A stretch of 64,000 nt of DNA, taken from DASVBE01 sp963770375 (GTDB lineage: Bacteria; Actinomycetota; Actinomycetes; Streptosporangiales; Streptosporangiaceae). Positions 46,278 through 53,640 of the stretch are shown piece by piece. The notes beneath the pieces are model-generated. The model did no database searches, was not told the DNA's origin, and saw nothing but the letters and a program-made list of their open reading frames with translations. Position numbers and translations under genes: made by a program. The stretch spans positions 22,124-86,123 of the forward strand of contig CAVYPM010000026.1 in assembly GCA_963770375.1 (NCBI GenBank). The letters are read 5' to 3'. Within the stretch, counting starts at the first letter, position 1; every line of letters starts with the position of its first letter.

Positions 46278-46433
46278 ATGATCATTCTCGGGCTCGTTCT
46301 GCTGCTTATCGGCTTTCTTACCAGTATCCCGATCATCTGGACGATCGGGATCATCGCATTGGTGGTAGGCCTGATCCTGATCCTGCTCGGCTCGTTCGGC
46401 CACCAGGTGGGCGGCCGCCGCCATTACTGGTGA
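46278..46433 (+). CDS. DUF6131-like 51-aa membrane protein
   Basis: A short protein, MIILGLVLLLIGFLTSIPII followed by a second hydrophobic helix and ending in GGRRHYW, the usual end of this small actinobacterial family. It has two membrane helices and a basic tail. AGGAG lies 7 nt before ATG 46278. The stop shares bases with the ATG of the following ANTAR gene (TGATG), so the two are translationally coupled. Function unknown. Confidence 0.8.
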   Translation: MIILGLVLLLIGFLTSIPIIWTIGIIALVVGLILILLGSFGHQVGGRRHYW

Positions 46434-47152
46434 TGCTGCGCGATGCGGGGCCCGGCGGCCGGAGCCGCGCCGGGCCCCCGGCTCGCGGGGCCGCGGAACT
46501 CGCCAGCCTGGCCGGCTTGTCGCCGGCCAGGTCATTGCACCGAATGGTCGAACTGGTGGCGCTGACGCTGCCCGGCTGCTCCGGTGCGACGGCGGCCGCC
46601 TGGCGTGACGGCGAGCTGCTGCTTACTGCCGCCAGTCACCCCGAACCGGCGGCGCTGCTGGACGCACAGCTGGAAAGAGGAGACGGCCCGGTGCTGGACG
46701 CGGTCCGGACCGGCCGGGCGACGGGCTGCCTGGACACGCTCACTGCGCTGGAATGGCCTGATTATGTGGCCGACGCCCTGCGGGCCGGGATCCGCTGCTC
46801 GCAAACGCTGATCCACAGGCGCGGCCAGCTGGCCGTGACCCTGACCATGTACGGCGCCCGGCCCAGGGCCCTGGACTCGGCCGGAAACCGCGCGGCATCG
46901 CTGCTGCTCGTCGTGGGCACGGCGCTGGTGGCCAACGCCGTGCACTACGACGACGCCCGGAATGAGGCGCGGAGCCTGCAGGAAGCAATCGGCCCGCAGT
47001 CGATGATAAACCAGGCCACGGGCATCCTGATGCACATCCTGGCTTGCGACGAGCCGGATGCTGGAGCGCAGCTGCGGGACATGGCAGCGCGCCGGAATAT
47101 CACGATGACCGAGATGGCCCGCCAGCTCATCGCCGGACAGCCCGGTTCATGA
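46433..47152 (+). CDS. GAF-ANTAR regulator, second copy
   Basis: A 239-aa protein of the same layout. The GAF region carries RMVELVALTLPGCSGATAAA and GIRCSQTLIHRRGQLAVTLT; the ANTAR domain has LQEAIGPQSMINQATGILMH and AAQLRDM-like helices ending MTEMARQLIAGQ. It is divergent in sequence from the protein at 45391. ATG 46433 overlaps the stop of the 51-aa membrane protein, suggesting that stoichiometry matters. It may act on transcripts of nearby stress genes. Confidence 0.85.
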   Translation: MLRDAGPGGRSRAGPPARGAAELASLAGLSPARSLHRMVELVALTLPGCSGATAAAWRDGELLLTAASHPEPAALLDAQLERGDGPVLDAVRTGRATGCLDTLTALEWPDYVADALRAGIRCSQTLIHRRGQLAVTLTMYGARPRALDSAGNRAASLLLVVGTALVANAVHYDDARNEARSLQEAIGPQSMINQATGILMHILACDEPDAGAQLRDMAARRNITMTEMARQLIAGQPGS

Positions 47153-47380
47153 CCCAGTCAGGAAGCGTTGACGGTCTGGCTGCAGAGCACCACCGGCTCG
47201 GCCGGAAGCGCGCCGGTGAACCAGTCCCCGTGCTGCTGCGCGATCGGCTCACAACGTCTCCGCGGCTCCGGCGGACCAGTGTGAACCGGTTGAAAAATCT
47301 GCCAGCGTGATGAGTAAGGCCTTGATCTGCGGGTATCTGCCTGGGTTCGCGAGGGGGACAGCCAGAACACTGGAGGGGTC
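47153..47380 (+). promoter_or_regulatory. Intergenic region with a stress-sigma-like promoter
   Basis: GAGT (47312-47315), 15 bp, then GGGTAT (47331-47336) fit the actinobacterial sigma-B consensus GNNT-N14-16-GGGTAY. They lie 45 bp before the coiled-coil gene. The preceding 150 bp hold no supported gene. Confidence 0.45.
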
Positions 47381-48508
47381 ATGGGCAACGCAAAGCCAGC
47401 ACGGCGCCTGTCACGTGCAGCCCGGACGGGTCTGAGGGATCTTCCCAGCAATGCAGCCTGGTTGTTGTCGAAAGCCCTGGCACCCGCTGTGTCTGCCGGG
47501 GAAGGCGCGTCCAAGGTCGTGTCCTCCGTAGGCGAGAGTATGTCCGGAACTGTCTCCTCGGCGGCGGGGTCGGCGGGAGCTGCTACGGCGGGCGTGCGAC
47601 GGAAGGCGAAGGCCGCCCGGCAGTCAGTTGCGGAAGCGGTGCCCGGTATAGGCCACGATTCAGTCGCCTCGCTTATGCAGCAGGCCGATGCTGCGGCGGA
47701 GCAGGCGCGGGACGAGGAGGCACGGGCACTGGCGCTAGCGCAACAGGCCAAAGATAGCGCAGGCGATGCGGAACGTGTGGCACGCGAGTCGGATCAGTTC
47801 GTGCAGGAGGTTCGCCAGGAAGCCGAGCGGAAAACCGCTGACCGCGTGGAAGAGGCGCAAGAGCGCTTCGATCGTGCACGCCAGGAGGCAGAGGCCGAAG
47901 CACGGGGCACAGTTGAAAAGGCCGAAGCACAGAGCGCGGCCCGCACCCGCGAGAGGCAGGAGAAGGCCGAGCAGGCCCAGGCGCGGGCACGCGAGGCGAT
48001 CCAGGATGCTAACAAAGCGCTGGCCCGGGCCAGAGATCTGGCGGGCGAGGCGGCGAAGGCTGCGGAGGACGTCGCCGCGCAGGCGAGCCGCGAGGCCGAT
48101 CGCCTGGCCAAGCAGGCGCAGGAGCGGATGACCACGATAAAGCGACAGGCTGCCCAGGCCGAAAAGGCGAAACAGGCGGCCGAGAGAAGGACCGAGACCG
48201 CCGTGGCAGGTCCGCAGGGGACTCCGCCGGGCGTGACGTTGCACGACAGCCAGTTCCTCGACGCGCTGACCAAGGACCAACTGCTCCGCGTCATGGAAAA
48301 CCTTGAGCTTGAGAGCCAGCCGGCGACAAGCAAACAGGGGCTGATCGAGGTCATCATTCGCAATGGTGGAGTGCCTGCGAGCGCGCTCTCGAAGGAGGAA
48401 CTGCTCCGGATCGCGCGGAGCACCGGCTCCGAGGTGGGCACCTCAATGACCAAGACCGAGCTCATCACTGCGATCGATGCGTCCTTAGTTTCTGTAGCCG
48501 GGCAGTAA
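47381..48508 (+). CDS. Coiled-coil protein with two C-terminal Rho_N/SAP-like motifs
   Basis: A 375-aa protein. Residues about 1-100 are Ala/Ser-rich. Residues 105-275 form a long Ala/Glu/Arg/Gln coiled coil (AEQARDEEARALALAQQAKD and similar). The C-terminus holds two related motifs: LTKDQLLRVMENLELESQPA with TSKQGLIEVIIRNGG, and LSKEELLRIARSTGSEVGTS with MTKTELITAID. These resemble the Rho_N/SAP helix-extension-helix unit of nucleic-acid-binding proteins. It lies 18 bp before two tiny genes, forming an operon behind a stress-type promoter. DNA or RNA bridging is possible; no activity is known. Confidence 0.7.
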   Translation: MGNAKPARRLSRAARTGLRDLPSNAAWLLSKALAPAVSAGEGASKVVSSVGESMSGTVSSAAGSAGAATAGVRRKAKAARQSVAEAVPGIGHDSVASLMQQADAAAEQARDEEARALALAQQAKDSAGDAERVARESDQFVQEVRQEAERKTADRVEEAQERFDRARQEAEAEARGTVEKAEAQSAARTRERQEKAEQAQARAREAIQDANKALARARDLAGEAAKAAEDVAAQASREADRLAKQAQERMTTIKRQAAQAEKAKQAAERRTETAVAGPQGTPPGVTLHDSQFLDALTKDQLLRVMENLELESQPATSKQGLIEVIIRNGGVPASALSKEELLRIARSTGSEVGTSMTKTELITAIDASLVSVAGQ

Positions 48509-48526
48509 CCGGAAAAGGGAGGCGCA

Positions 48527-48706
48527 ATGCGTCTATTCACTCGTAAAAGCAAGTGGGACCGTTTTATGGACGTCGCGGCAGCGACCCTTGCAAGTGTCGG
48601 CGTCCGTCGGCTGACCAAGATAACGTTGGGGGTCGCGGGTGGGGCCGTGGCTGCCACGGCCGCCAGTGCCGCGGTTTCCTCTGCCCGCCGTCAGGATGAG
48701 AAATGA
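48527..48706 (+). CDS. 59-aa small membrane-associated protein
   Basis: MRLFTRKSKWDRFMDVAAAT starts a basic segment, followed by a hydrophobic Ala/Gly/Val helix (ITLGVAGGAVAATAASAAVS) and a charged end ARRQDEK. AAAGGGAGG precedes ATG 48527. Its stop overlaps the next gene (ATGA). It has no recognised family. The operon places it between the coiled-coil protein and a YtxH-like peptide. Confidence 0.75.
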   Translation: MRLFTRKSKWDRFMDVAAATLASVGVRRLTKITLGVAGGAVAATAASAAVSSARRQDEK

Positions 48707-48912
48707 AACTCTTGACCGTGGCTATCTTCGGGATCGGATATGTACTGGGCGCCAAAGCGGGTCGTGAACGTTACGAGCAGATCTGCAGGCTGGCGCATAA
48801 CGCGTCGGAAAGCTTCGACTCCTCTGCCGCCCGGCACCGGCTTGAAGCTCTGGCCGCCCAGCTTGATGGCTACTCTTCCAAAAAACAGTCTCAGCGCACA
48901 AACCAAGCGTAG
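48703..48912 (+). CDS. 69-aa protein with YtxH-like N-terminus
   Basis: MKLLTVAIFGIGYVLGAKAG followed by RERYEQICRLAHNA is a common actinobacterial start: one short glycine-zipper-like membrane helix and then a basic amphipathic helix, as in YtxH-type stress proteins. The tail SSKKQSQRTNQA is hydrophilic. It overlaps the preceding gene by 4 bp. The three-gene set suggests a membrane-tethered assembly with the coiled-coil protein. Confidence 0.75.
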   Translation: MKLLTVAIFGIGYVLGAKAGRERYEQICRLAHNASESFDSSAARHRLEALAAQLDGYSSKKQSQRTNQA

Positions 48913-49328
48913 GCGCTCGTGCCCGGATCAGGCCGCCCGATCTCCCCTTCGCCAGGTATCGCGGACCGGTGGAAGGCTCCGGCCAGGTCTTTCCGGTTGC
49001 GGAGACGCCCCGGGCCGAACTCGCAGCAGGGCGACATAGTCATCCGCGCGCTAGTGCGCGCCAGATTGCTCGGAATGCAGCTGCTGACGCTAGAAGCGAG
49101 CGTCGTGGTAGGAACTGACAACGGAAATTGGCCAGCCAATTCCTCGCTTATTCTTTCACCTCATAACCCGGCCGGGCGAGACCTTCGGTCACTGAGACCT
49201 GAACTCGCGCCCTCCGGATCCGGGACGATGTACGCGCGCGCGATCGAGCTGCTGGAGCAAGGCACGGAAACGCTTGAGCGGAGTCGCCGACCCCGCTGAG
49301 ACCCAGCCTTGCTGACCCCGGTAGCTCG
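48913..49328. other. Region without a supported gene
   Basis: About 415 bp. An ORF at 48919-49299 (126 codons) has no recognised domain and no ribosome site. Its C-terminal part (GTMYARAIELLEQGTETLER) might be a fragment. The segment 49080-49170 is AT-richer than its surroundings. Confidence 0.35.
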
Positions 49329-49732
49329 CCGGCGCCGCGCACAGCGCCACCGCCTACTGGGACCAGGCCTACGCCGAGGACCGGCCCAAGGTGTCCACGG
49401 TCGAGCAGCACGTGCACAGCCTGCTGGAGATCTCGCCGCTGACCGCCGCGCTGCTGCTGACTGCCCTGCACTGGGACCAGGCCGCCGCACTGGCCGGGTG
49501 CGGCCGGGCCGGGTTCGGCCTGCACCTCAAGCGACGCCACCCGCTGCCGCCCCGCTACCGCGCAGGGCTGCTGGCCGCGATCACGGTCGCTGGCGTGTTG
49601 CCCTACGCCGAAGAGTTCTGGGGCTGCTGGCGGTCCCATCCCACCACGCGCCCTCTGCCCAAAGCCGCCTTCCCCGCCGCAGAAACCCTCCGGATCAGTC
49701 CCGAAGGCGACGGCATCAGATCGTCGCGGTAG
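49329..49732 (+). pseudogene. C-terminal fragment of a conserved membrane-type protein
   Basis: An open frame without a start reads LAGAAHSATAYWDQAYAEDR, VSTVEQHVHSLLEISPLTAA, LLLTALHWDQAAAL and RHPLPPRYRAGLLAAITVAG. The hydrophobic segments and the EQHVHS motif recall the end of actinobacterial membrane proteins of unknown role. A TAG precedes the frame and the N-terminal half is missing. The family is not named with confidence. Confidence 0.5.
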
Positions 49733-49776
49733 CCAGGGGACCGGGATGCCCGGCCCGGGCCGGCGGGCACTGGTCC

Positions 49777-50688
49777 CTAACGGTCCGTGTCCTGGCCGCG
49801 TGACCGCAGGTCCGGCCGTCCGCCGAGGTGGGCCACGGTTCGCCCGGCTGCGGCGACGGCCTGCCGGCCGGCGTCGGCGGCTCCCGCCCCGCGGGCCAGG
49901 GCGGCCACCAGCGCAGCGATGAAGGCATCGCCCGCTCCGATGGTGTCTACCTGCGGGCCGCCGGTCAGCGGAAGGACCACGGAGCCGCCCGGCCACACAA
50001 TTGCGTTGCCGTCGTGCCCGGCGGCCAGCGCTACCAGGGACGGCCCTTGGCGCAGCAGCTCGCGGCCTGCGGCGACGGCGTCGCGGCCGCTGCTCACCGG
50101 CTGGCCGGTGAGCAGCTCCGCCTCGCGGCCCTCGGCACGGACCACATCGGCGGCGCGCAGCAGAGGGCGCTGGAACCCGGCCTCAGGCGCGCCGTCGAGG
50201 ACCACCCGGGCTCCCGCCCGCCGGCCCGCCTGCGCCGCCGCCAGGGCTGCCGCGCCCGGCTGCTGCAGCTGAATGACCATAGTGTCGGCTTTCCTGATGG
50301 CCGGTTCGGCCAAGGCAACGTCACCGGGGCTGACCAGCACCTGCGCGGGGAGGCTTTCGACGTACCGCCAGCCGTCCGGGCCGACCGCACTGACGATGAG
50401 CCCGCTTTCCGTACCTGGCCGCCGGGCTACCCAGGTGGTGTCGATGCCGTCCGCGGCCGCGTGGCCAAGTAGCCACTCTCCCGCTGGATCGTCCCCGACC
50501 GCGCTCAGTAGCGACACCCGCAGGCCCAGCTGCACGAGGCCCAGCGCCTGGTTGGCCCCCTTACCGCCGAGCATCTCCAGCCGCTGCGTGGCGGGCGCGG
50601 CTGAGCCGGCCGCCGGGATGCTGTCCACCTGCAGGACGATGTCGCGCGCTATCTGGCCGACGACCATTACCTGGTGCTCAGCGGGCAT
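49777..50688 (-). CDS. PfkB-family carbohydrate kinase (ribokinase-like)
   Basis: A 303-aa sugar/nucleoside kinase. The N-terminal PfkB signature is RLEMLGGKGANQALGLVQLG, and the C-terminal catalytic motif is GGPQVDTIGAGDAFIAALVA, in which the second Asp is the general base. RRPGTESGLIVSAVGPDGWR and LLTGQPVSSGRDAVAAG fit ribokinase relatives. Substrate unknown: no sugar-uptake genes are adjacent, so it may act on ribose or a repair product. It leads a minus-strand run of redox/stress genes. Confidence 0.85.
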   Translation of the reverse strand: MPAEHQVMVVGQIARDIVLQVDSIPAAGSAAPATQRLEMLGGKGANQALGLVQLGLRVSLLSAVGDDPAGEWLLGHAAADGIDTTWVARRPGTESGLIVSAVGPDGWRYVESLPAQVLVSPGDVALAEPAIRKADTMVIQLQQPGAAALAAAQAGRRAGARVVLDGAPEAGFQRPLLRAADVVRAEGREAELLTGQPVSSGRDAVAAGRELLRQGPSLVALAAGHDGNAIVWPGGSVVLPLTGGPQVDTIGAGDAFIAALVAALARGAGAADAGRQAVAAAGRTVAHLGGRPDLRSRGQDTDR

Positions 50689-50718
50689 AGCTTGTCGTTC
50701 CGGTTGTGGGATGACCGG

Positions 50719-51285
50719 TCAGGCCGGCCGGGCCTGGCTGAACTGGGTCACCAGTGCGTCGCAGAACGCGGGCAGGTCGTCGGGCTTGCGGCTGGTGATC
50801 AGCACGTTCGGGCCCGCGGTGCAGACCCGGACCTGGGCGTCGACCCAGGTGCCCTCGGCGTTGCGGATGTCGGTCTGCAGGCTGGGCCAGGAGGTCAGCG
50901 TCCGGTCGCGGACCAGGCCGGCCTCGACCAGCGTCCATGGCGCGTGGCAGATGACTGCGGCGGGCCGCCCGGCGGCGAACATGATCGCGACGAACCGTAC
51001 CGCTTCTGGCACGGTGCGCAGGAAGTCGGCGTTGGCCACCCCGCCGGGCAGCACCAGCGCGTCGTAGCCTGCTGGGTCGGCGCTGGCGATCGTGCCGGTG
51101 ACGCCGAATGTGTCTGCGCGGTCCAGGTGGTTGAAGGCCTGTACTTTGCCCGGCTCGGGGGCGAGCAGTTCCGGCGTGCCGCCCGCGTCCAGCACGGCCT
51201 GCCAGGGGCTGGTCAGCTCGGCCTGCTCGACGCCTTCCATAGCAGTCAGGAACGCCACCCGGCGGTCGGTCAGCTCGTTCGGCAT
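50719..51285 (-). CDS. DJ-1/PfpI-family protein
   Basis: A 188-aa class-I glutamine-amidotransferase-like protein. RVAFLTAMEGVEQAELTSPW starts the fold, GYDALVLPGGVANADFL carries the conserved Gly-Gly, and the nucleophile elbow reads AAVICHAPWTLVEAGLV with the catalytic Cys-His pair. TSWPSLQTDIRNAEGTWVD and LITSRKPDDLPAFCDALVTQ match PfpI/YhbO-like members linked to glyoxal and oxidative stress. ATG 51285 has AGGGGAG upstream, preferred over the longer reading. Confidence 0.85.
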   Translation of the reverse strand: MPNELTDRRVAFLTAMEGVEQAELTSPWQAVLDAGGTPELLAPEPGKVQAFNHLDRADTFGVTGTIASADPAGYDALVLPGGVANADFLRTVPEAVRFVAIMFAAGRPAAVICHAPWTLVEAGLVRDRTLTSWPSLQTDIRNAEGTWVDAQVRVCTAGPNVLITSRKPDDLPAFCDALVTQFSQARPA

Positions 51286-51350
51286 GAACGTCTCCCCTCT
51301 GGGATGCACACGGTTCTGCGGGGTTCGTCTGCTTCCGTCTGTGTTCGTCG

Positions 51351-51836
51351 TCATCGTGGTATGCGCACCTGCCCCCGTCGGCTCATAGCCGCCAGCGTGC
51401 TGTAGGTCACCGCGCCGAAGGCCAGGTGAGGCACGGCGTCGCTGGCCCAGGCCGCGGCGTCCCAGACCGACGGGTCAGATACGCTTAGCCAGGTCATAGC
51501 CCCGTCGGTCGCGGCCATCGCCGCCCCGCCGAGCAGGATGGCGCCAAGGACCGGGCCGAGCCGGAGCACCGCGAACCGCAGTTCGCCCGCAAGCGCACCG
51601 ATCACCACCCCGGTGGCCAGTCCGCTGAGTGCGCCTAGCCCTTGCAGGCGGTTCTGACGTTCTTCGGCTTCACCGGGGATTTCCACCCCGGCGCGCTGCG
51701 AGAGCTTCTCGGCTACCTGCTCGGGCGTGCTGCTCGACGGCCGCGCCCGCAGCACCATGTCCACGTAGGTCGCAGCGTTCAGCGCCGTCGCCCCCGCCGC
51801 GCCTGCGGCGGCTCCCTGCATCAGTCGCTTCAGCAT
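51351..51836 (-). CDS. Membrane protein of unknown function
   Basis: A 161-aa protein with three or four hydrophobic stretches (QGAAAGAAGATALNAATYVD, GALSGLATGVVIGALAGELR, GPVLGAILLGGAAMAATDGA, AVPHLAFGAVTYSTLAAM). The loop ERQNRLQG is charged. It starts at ATG 51836 (MLKRLMQG) with AGGGG upstream. Proteins of this layout are common beside actinobacterial stress genes, but no function is known. Confidence 0.7.
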   Translation of the reverse strand: MLKRLMQGAAAGAAGATALNAATYVDMVLRARPSSSTPEQVAEKLSQRAGVEIPGEAEERQNRLQGLGALSGLATGVVIGALAGELRFAVLRLGPVLGAILLGGAAMAATDGAMTWLSVSDPSVWDAAAWASDAVPHLAFGAVTYSTLAAMSRRGQVRIPR

Positions 51837-51909
51837 GTGCCCCTGGCTTCCCACCGCTGACGAGCCGAAACGGCTCCGGTGCTGGCCGAAGCGGTCCGGG
51901 AAGCCTGGC

Positions 51910-52347
51910 TCACCGGTCCCTGACCGTGTCCTGGCGCACCTGGCGGTGCCGGTGGCCGGTGGCCCGCAGCTCCTCATCGGGGGCGTGCTCCAAGGCCAGC
52001 AGGGAGTTGTCCGTCTCCGACATGGTGAGCAGGATCTCGTCCAGCTTGCGCTGGGTGGCCCGCTGATAGCGGGCCTGGGTGTGCTGGATGACGAAGACGA
52101 TCGCGAGGGTCACCGCGGCTACCACGGACTGGAAGACGATCTCCCACTGCGAAGGGAAGCCCGCGGCCACGCTGATGGCGATCCAGATCACCGCCGCGCC
52201 GATGACGAGCACCGCGGTCAGCGGGCGGGAGGCGTACCGGTCAGCCTTAGACAGCCACCGGCTGATCAGCGACCGGGAAGGCTCCTCAGGAGGATCAAGG
52301 CCGGCCTGGTCCGGGTCGCTGGCCTGGCCCTTTTCGCCGCCGTTCAC
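51910..52347 (-). CDS. Low-affinity iron permease-family membrane protein
   Basis: A 145-aa protein with two membrane helices: SRPLTAVLVIGAAVIWIAIS and WEIVFQSVVAAVTLAIVFVI, followed by QHTQARYQRATQRKLDEILL, the characteristic segment of the bacterial low-affinity iron permease (Fet4-related) family. It is about the usual bacterial length. Its ATG overlaps the stop of the VOC gene (ATGA), so they are coupled. Iron transport has not been shown for most bacterial members. Confidence 0.8.
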   Translation of the reverse strand: MNGGEKGQASDPDQAGLDPPEEPSRSLISRWLSKADRYASRPLTAVLVIGAAVIWIAISVAAGFPSQWEIVFQSVVAAVTLAIVFVIQHTQARYQRATQRKLDEILLTMSETDNSLLALEHAPDEELRATGHRHRQVRQDTVRDR

Positions 52348-52730
52348 TGGCCGGGGTGATCGATCACGCAGAACTCGTTGCCGTCCGGGTCGCGCAGGAC
52401 GATGAAGTCCGCGCCGGCCGGGTAGGGCCAGCCCTCGACGCGGGTCGCGCCGAGTTTGACCAGCCTCTCGACGTGCCGGTCCTGCTCGCCTGTGTACAGG
52501 TCCAGGTGCACCCGCGCCGGCTCATCCGGCGGGGAGTCACTGATCTGGAGGGACACCGGCAGCCCCTGCCCGGCGGGATGGACCAGCATCATGAACTGCG
52601 GATCCCGCGGCCGCTCGCGCGGCCGGTAGCCCAGGACGGCCGTCCAGAACTCCACTGCCCGGGCCATGTCCTGGACGTTGATGACCACGGTCCCCAGGTG
52701 CAGGTCACCCGTTGCTTCAAGGTCAGTCAT
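52344..52730 (-). CDS. VOC-family protein
   Basis: A 128-aa glyoxalase-like protein. LGTVVINVQDMARAVEFWTA and VLGYRPRERP open the first module; PARVHLDLYTGEQDRHVERL and VLRDPDGNEFCVIDHPG close the second, the typical ending of many actinobacterial VOC proteins. The start is ATG 52730 (MTDLEATGDLH); a longer reading is less likely. It is coupled to the iron-permease-like gene. Confidence 0.8.
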   Translation of the reverse strand: MTDLEATGDLHLGTVVINVQDMARAVEFWTAVLGYRPRERPRDPQFMMLVHPAGQGLPVSLQISDSPPDEPARVHLDLYTGEQDRHVERLVKLGATRVEGWPYPAGADFIVLRDPDGNEFCVIDHPGQ

Positions 52731-52892
52731 AGCACCGGGACCTACCCCCGCCGAAGACGCGAACACAACCCACGGCCGATCAGCTGTGGTTCACGCGGCA
52801 GTGCCCGGTGCCCGGATTAAGGGTGATCACTCCAGGTAGCACCGGCTGCCTGCACAGCACTGGCTGTGCTGGACCGGCGGCGAGGAGGTTCC

Positions 52893-53150
52893 GTGCCCAG
52901 AGCGCAGATCAAGGACGAGAAGACCTATCGGGAGCTCCGGAAGCAGGGCGAGAGCAAGGAGATGTCGGCGCGGATCGCGAACGCCTCGGCGGGACAGGGC
53001 CGGCGCAAGGTGGCGGCCAGGGGAGGACGTAGCGGGGCTTATCAGGACTGGCCCAAGGCGGACCTTCTTAAGCGGGCGCGCGAGATCGGAATCAAGGGGC
53101 GGTCCACCATGACCAAGGCCCAGCTTATTTCCGCCCTGCGGAACCACTGA
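52893..53150 (+). CDS. Rho_N-domain mini-protein (DUF7218-like)
   Basis: An 85-aa basic protein. AQIKDEKTYRELRKQGESKE is followed by a basic Gly/Arg linker and the Rho_N/SAP-like motif YQDWPKADLLKRAREIGIKG plus MTKAQLISALRNH. The GTG at 52893 has GAGGAGG with 5-nt spacing. Proteins of this kind are abundant in actinomycetes and probably bind nucleic acid. The motif is shared with the coiled-coil protein at 47381, linking the two inside the island. Confidence 0.8.
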   Translation: MPRAQIKDEKTYRELRKQGESKEMSARIANASAGQGRRKVAARGGRSGAYQDWPKADLLKRAREIGIKGRSTMTKAQLISALRNH

Positions 53151-53183
53151 CGGCCGATGGCAGCGGCCGGTTATCCCGTCACG

Positions 53184-53594
53184 ATGGCCGGGGACCTGCC
53201 GGTGTGACTGCACCGGAAGAGATCACCGAATCGGATGCGGACCAGCTCCGCATCGCCTGCAGGCGGCTGGCCGTGGCCCGGGGGACGATGGTGCTCGACC
53301 TGACCAGAACCCGGCGGTGCGCGCCGGCGGCGGTACGTTGTGCTGGCCCGCGCGCAACTGTGGGCCCTGTCGGACCATGGTGAGCTGCGCCTGGCCGGGC
53401 TGAGCACGAGCGTGCGTGCCGACCTGGCCGGGCTTGGCCCCGGCCAGCGAGTCCCCTGCTACGCGAGCGTCGCCCAGGCGCTGGCCTCACCACCCGCCGA
53501 GCCCCGGGCCGCACGCCGCGGGCGCGGCGGCCCCGGGGCGCACGCGGCGCAGGGCCGCATAGCTCGCCGGCAGCGGCCGGCAGCCAGCCCTTAG
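53184..53594 (+). pseudogene. STAS-domain (anti-sigma antagonist-like) gene, broken
   Basis: The reading MAGDLPV shifts frame near 53204 to VTAPEEITESDADQLRIACR and MVLDLTRTRRCAPAAVR. It then shifts near 53335 to VLARAQLWALSDHGELRLAG, SVRADLAGLGPGQRVPCYAS and VAQALASPP. This is the order of a STAS domain, but the conserved phosphoserine region (usually DSSG) reads CAPAAVR, so even a repaired gene lacks the regulatory Ser. It is probably a decayed anti-anti-sigma factor. Confidence 0.6.
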
Positions 53595-53640
53595 CGAGGT
53601 CGGCCGGTTTAGCGCTGGGGACGGCGGGCACCGGGCCGGC

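Noticed and set aside
48919..49299. 126-codon ORF
   Set aside because: No ribosome site, no recognisable domain and mixed composition; recorded as a gene-free region instead.
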